A DNA stretch of 64,000 bases. Source: Paragyromitra xinjiangensis. Taxonomy: Eukaryota; Ascomycota; Pezizomycetes; Pezizales; Discinaceae. Position 1 is the first letter of the stretch. Each line of letters begins with the position of its first letter. The position numbers and the translations under genes were made by a program. This document shows positions 59,841-64,000 of the stretch, piece after piece. The DNA is taken from the NCBI GenBank assembly GCA_038503065.1, contig JBCAMK010000005.1, positions 1,612,001 through 1,676,000 of the forward strand, in the 5' to 3' direction. Below the pieces are notes generated by a model, which saw nothing but the letters and a program-made list of their open reading frames with translations, made no database searches and was not told the DNA's origin.

Positions 59841-62800
59841 TTTGATATTGATACGATTTACGACTTGTGGGTTAAGGTTTCTGACTTTTTTTGGAAGGTG
59901 TGGGGTAGTGGACGTTTTATGGAAATCGAAAACCAGTCGATTTCAAGATAAAATGTTCTGTAAATGATCAAGATGCGAGATTAGTATGCCTGTTTGATTT
60001 CCTGTATAAAAACGGTAGAATAGAATAGACGGGGCAAGATGAAAAGAATATAGAAGGAACAGGAAGTGCCACAAACCGTGTAGTAGATTTTACTGAGGAG
60101 GAGGTTTTTTTTGAAAAGAATGTGATGTGATATTATTCCCAGAATAATGTCAAGTAGTGCCGCTGGCGTGTGAAAAAGTCTAAACCTGTCAAAGGTTGTC
60201 GGTCGTAAAGGTGAAGGAATGAAGTTGACTGTGGTGGTGAGGAGATAGAAAAGAAGCTTCGAAGGGGGAACATGGCCACCCTTATAAGATATTCTGAAAG
60301 TCTAGCGACGGGAGGGGGTGACTATCGAGAGCCCCCCCCTCCAAGCAGCCGCAATAACTCAGCAGTAGCCATCTTTGCTCTACTCTCACTTACGAGTTTC
60401 AGCTGACGACTGTGTAACTGGACGATTCCACACATCCACCCACCCAAATTCATCCCAGGAAACTACCCCGCGCAGCTTCTGCATCTCGTCAGGGGCTCGG
60501 TGTGTGCGATTGCAGTTAACTCGCAGTGAATATTTGGATGGTGGGCACAAATTTCCCGAGGCCACACCCAGCCTCTCTCCTGAGCTGCTGAAAAAGAAGA
60601 AAGAAGCTCCAACCTTGTCCCTTGCATGCGTCGTTGCCCCTGCCTAACTTGGACTAATCGCTAAGCACCAGACAAGGAACTTGTGGCTGAACAAAGTGAC
60701 CGAGACCTTGGGAGGCCATAAAAAACACTCAGGGGTAACCTATATGTATCTGATGTTTCGGCCATTTAGAGTAGGTCCAGGGGACCCCGCTGGCGACAAA
60801 CTTCCCCTCCCAAATTTTTCGAGGCTTCAAGGAGCTTGCAATCTTTACGAGTTGCGAGATCAAATTGGCATCTCATTTCTGACACCAAACACTGGTCAGA
60901 TCAATTACACGCCTTCCCGCCAACGGGCATGAAGGTCAACATGCACTTGAGCAAACACACGAGAGGCGGTCAAAACGCTTCCACGTTTCTGTAGCCAAAT
61001 TTTTTTGAAGCCAAATATCTTGCCCATGACTTTTGTGCGAAAAATTTTCACACCACTGAAGGTCATAGCGAGCCGTTTGGCTGTTTGGCCGCCCCCGGCG
61101 GTGGGCAAACAGGCAGATCAGCTGCAAGGTACAAACCGTCCGAAAAGAAGAAAAAAAAAGAGTGAAGGGACAAGCAATCATAGCCCATTTTTCTGTGGCG
61201 CATACAAGCTAGCGAACCAGAGATCTTGCCGCGCCTCCTCTCAAGGGTTCCTCAAACAGAAAACCCAGGACCGTGGACGGCTGACCTCGGTTGCAACATA
61301 TTTCTGTTCCTCCAATCTGGGAATCTGTGATTCGGTCCCTTATGGTATGCGGTATCTGCCGAAGATTCTCTTGAACGGCTTTTTTTCGATGCTTGTGAGG
61401 GCTGATTCGCTGCCATGAATCCTTTACCGCCCGCACCTCTACACGTGGGATCAACGAATCTGCAACCAAACCCCTAGACTCCAATGGATGTTGTCCAGCC
61501 GGTAATGCGGCCTGATTTTCCCCAAAATCAACATTAACCGAGAAGATGAAAAGCTTGGGACCATTTGAAAAGACATGCATAGACTTACGTAGCCTCACGG
61601 AAGTTTGAGGAAAAAGTAATCGGAGTTCGATCCTCTATGCATTCCACTTAGACCTATGGCAGTAAGACCGCGTTTCAAGACAGCCTCAAGTGTTTGATAG
61701 GAAGTGTTTGACGGTAAACGAATGCCATATTTGTGGAACGAGCTGCTTTGTTCTTTCTTGTTTGTTCAACGTTGTCGTTTGTTGCGTCTACATACGTCAC
61801 GAGGAGTGCCGCCTCGATACCTTACCCGTGCCGCGCTTATCTTGCGTACATGTAGGAACCAACGGTCAAGCTGAGCGCCAAGCGAGACAGCTGTGCTGTG
61901 CAAGAAATAGCTTTCTTACACTCACGATATTTTGAGGACATGGAACTCTTTTCAGACAGACCGAATTGCGTGACCCATTTTTGGCTAAGAATAGTTTCCA
62001 AGATCTACAAGTGCTAAGTATTCGGATAATTGTGGCAGCAGGCGCGGAACCTGCATACAGGTACCTATGCGCCTTGGCGTTACCGAACACACCGAGATGC
62101 TGCTCTAAATCGAGGTCCGAGTATCATTTTCATCTCCAACTCGAAAGAGATATGTAAGAATAAACTTGCTAGCCGTTAGTCCACGCTCCGGAATTCGGCA
62201 ACGTCTCCAGGCAGATCGACATCATACTCATATTCACGGCGCGTACGGGAGTAACGGATCCTTAACGGGAAGCTATTAAGCTTTTGGCAAGTATCATCAG
62301 GCCTGATCAGGACAGGATGTATTTACGTGAACAATGCACATAAGCCTCCTTCAACCTCATCCCGAAGTTCAAAGTTATACCAAGAACAGTATCTGCCAAG
62401 ATGTCAATACTCGACGGTGTGAGAGTAAAACCCTGAGGTCATCGGAACGGGCCGACGGGCGTTAGTAGCGGACCTGAATTGAGACGGTCTGTTTCGGGGC
62501 TTGCTAGCCTTCGATGCACGCATAAATTTCTTCTTCGCTCTTCTCTCTTTACCCCCTACATACTGCATATTTGAGAAACTTTTGACGGCCCGAGAAATTC
62601 GAGCCCGAGCGCATCGAAAGCGGATCGATGGTAGGAAATCTAGGATGAGACGTTTCGAGTGTTATCAACTCCAATGCATGCCTAAAATTTTTATTCGCCC
62701 TTTTCCTTTCACGTGCTACACAAATTGATTCGCTGCCCCGATACCCAGGTAAGCCTGTTACCCCTCGCTGTTTGTTACCTTGGTAGAGATAATTAAACAA

Positions 62801-64000
62801 ACAGGATCCCCCCCACCAAACTTTGATCCAATGCCTTGCTCCAAAGCTCCTTCCTCAAGGTTGTGTACTCCCGAGAAGCACCCTGAGATCCGAATAGCAG
62901 GGAAAGTTAGCCTTGAAATGCCCGTTAATTATTCGGCGTTCATCTGATCAATCAGCTTCATGAGGCTGATGGGGCAATAGACGCCATCTCCGTCAGCAAT
63001 TTTACTCGGTAAAGGAAGCTCGGAGTTGATATTACGGATAATAGAGGAATTGATACGGAGAAATTTGTGCTCTTAGGTACCTCCAACTGATTGGGCCAGA
63101 CAGGCAAGCGTTTAATTTTCCGCTTTGGGGTTCTTAGTCTTGGGTTACTCGAGATTATACATTACGTTTTGTAATGTGTTGATTTCAAACTTCATAGTAA
63201 TCTCGAACTCACCGTCTAAATTACGCGCGCGTGATATTATGCGATCATTGGATGTTTCGAGTCGAATTAGAGCAGCTCAAGCGGTATTGGTTTCAACAAA
63301 CATCTCTCGCGAGTGTTTTGCTTCCATCTTAGGCAGCTAACATTCCATTAGTTTCAAGAATCTACGATTCTAGGCGGGCGTAGTTCGTCCCACGAAGCTA
63401 CATGTACTAAGGTTTTGAAAATGCTAAGACTTAATGCCATAACATCTCCCCCTCAAACGAGGGTCAACAATAGTTGATCGTGTATCTTAAGCTCGAGTAA
63501 CTCCATAAAGTATACCAGAAAAAACACGGCCCAGACTAGTAGGAAGATTTAAGGTATCCCATGTTTTAATCTAGAGGAAACCTCCCTCCTTGCATGATCC
63601 TTGCTCGGGTTTCCCCGACTAAGTGATATATCCAAGTTCAAGATCACGATAGGGATCAACGGTTAGCGAGGCCGAGGCTACATAACCCAGGCTTTCGCAA
63701 TCTCTTCTCGTCACTTGTAGTTACTCCTTAGTGGAGTTTTTCTTTAAATGAGCTTTACTGTCCTCTCGGAGCCCGTAATTTGCTTGAAGGGATAAGATAT
63801 CTAATTGGACTGTTGGTTTTTGGATAATAAAATAAATCAATTGCTCTCCCTGGTTTTCAAGGTTCTAAGCGAGTAGCCTCGGGTCTCGGTGTTGCTGGTG
63901 ATTTACTTGCTGTTTAGGCGTAGAGAGGGAAATGTGGAGAAATTTGATAGCATTGGGGTTTAGAGAGGTAAGATTCTATCTAGCCGCGTGCCTCTTCAGG
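59841..64000. other. Gene-free right end of the window
   Basis: The first few hundred bases should hold the LPMO promoter and 5' UTR. The rest has no supported gene; ORFs of up to 137 codons lack motifs. TACATGTA sites lie at 61847 and 63399. Confidence 0.55.

Noticed and set aside
61600..61680. A possible tRNA T-arm (AGTTCGATCCTCT)
   Set aside because: The stem does not pair and no acceptor or anticodon arm is found at the right distance.

Overview
The window looks like nuclear DNA of a filamentous ascomycete (Pezizomycotina). Its genes carry short introns (46-130 nt) with GT/AG ends and CTAAC- or CTGAC-like branch sites close to the acceptor. The genes have their best counterparts in fungal families: Trk potassium transporter, AA11-like LPMO, Mss116/CYT-19 helicase and Nsa1. 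I cannot place the class from sequence alone. All exon borders below were worked out by reading the sequence; none was checked against transcripts or a database.

Layout, left to right: a partial coiled-coil protein running off the left edge (1-1048, -); a six-exon Trk transporter (2479-5318, -); about 8 kb of gene-free DNA with short repeats; a head-to-head pair, coatomer zeta (13373-14051, -) and a mitochondrial PPR-like protein (14422-16695, +); 5 kb with three degenerate tandem arrays; a protein with a cyclin-type D-box and a KEN box (21830-23231, -); a C2H2 zinc-finger protein (26049-27065, +); a mitochondrial DEAD-box helicase with a repeat-built RGG tail (27876-30746, -); a decayed zinc-finger gene (about 31950-33518, -); the SNARE Tlg1 (33960-34810, -); a second head-to-head pair, CFIm25 (35341-36377, -) and a METTL25-like methyltransferase (36738-38650, +); two small lone-IBR proteins (39430-40041 and 41166-41618, +); a fold-back element (about 42664-42908); an HSP20 chaperone behind a cluster of heat shock elements (43683-44321, +); the APC/C subunit Cdc16 (44772-46917, +); a secreted protein broken by a one-base indel in a C-run (48298-49075, +); 4.5 kb gene-free; Nsa1 (53629-55190, -); 3.5 kb with one ORF relic; the LPMO (58695-59840, -); and 4 kb gene-free to the right edge.

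Most genes are housekeeping: secretory traffic (Ret3, Tlg1), RNA processing (CFIm25, Mss116), ribosome assembly (Nsa1), cell cycle (Cdc16 and a possible APC/C substrate) and ion transport (Trk). They form no functional cluster. The most unusual signal is not a gene: the palindrome TACATGTA occurs about 22 times, against about one expected by chance, almost only between genes. Other points worth a second look are the D-box/KEN-box protein, the decayed zinc-finger gene, the fold-back repeat and several introns with off-consensus donors.
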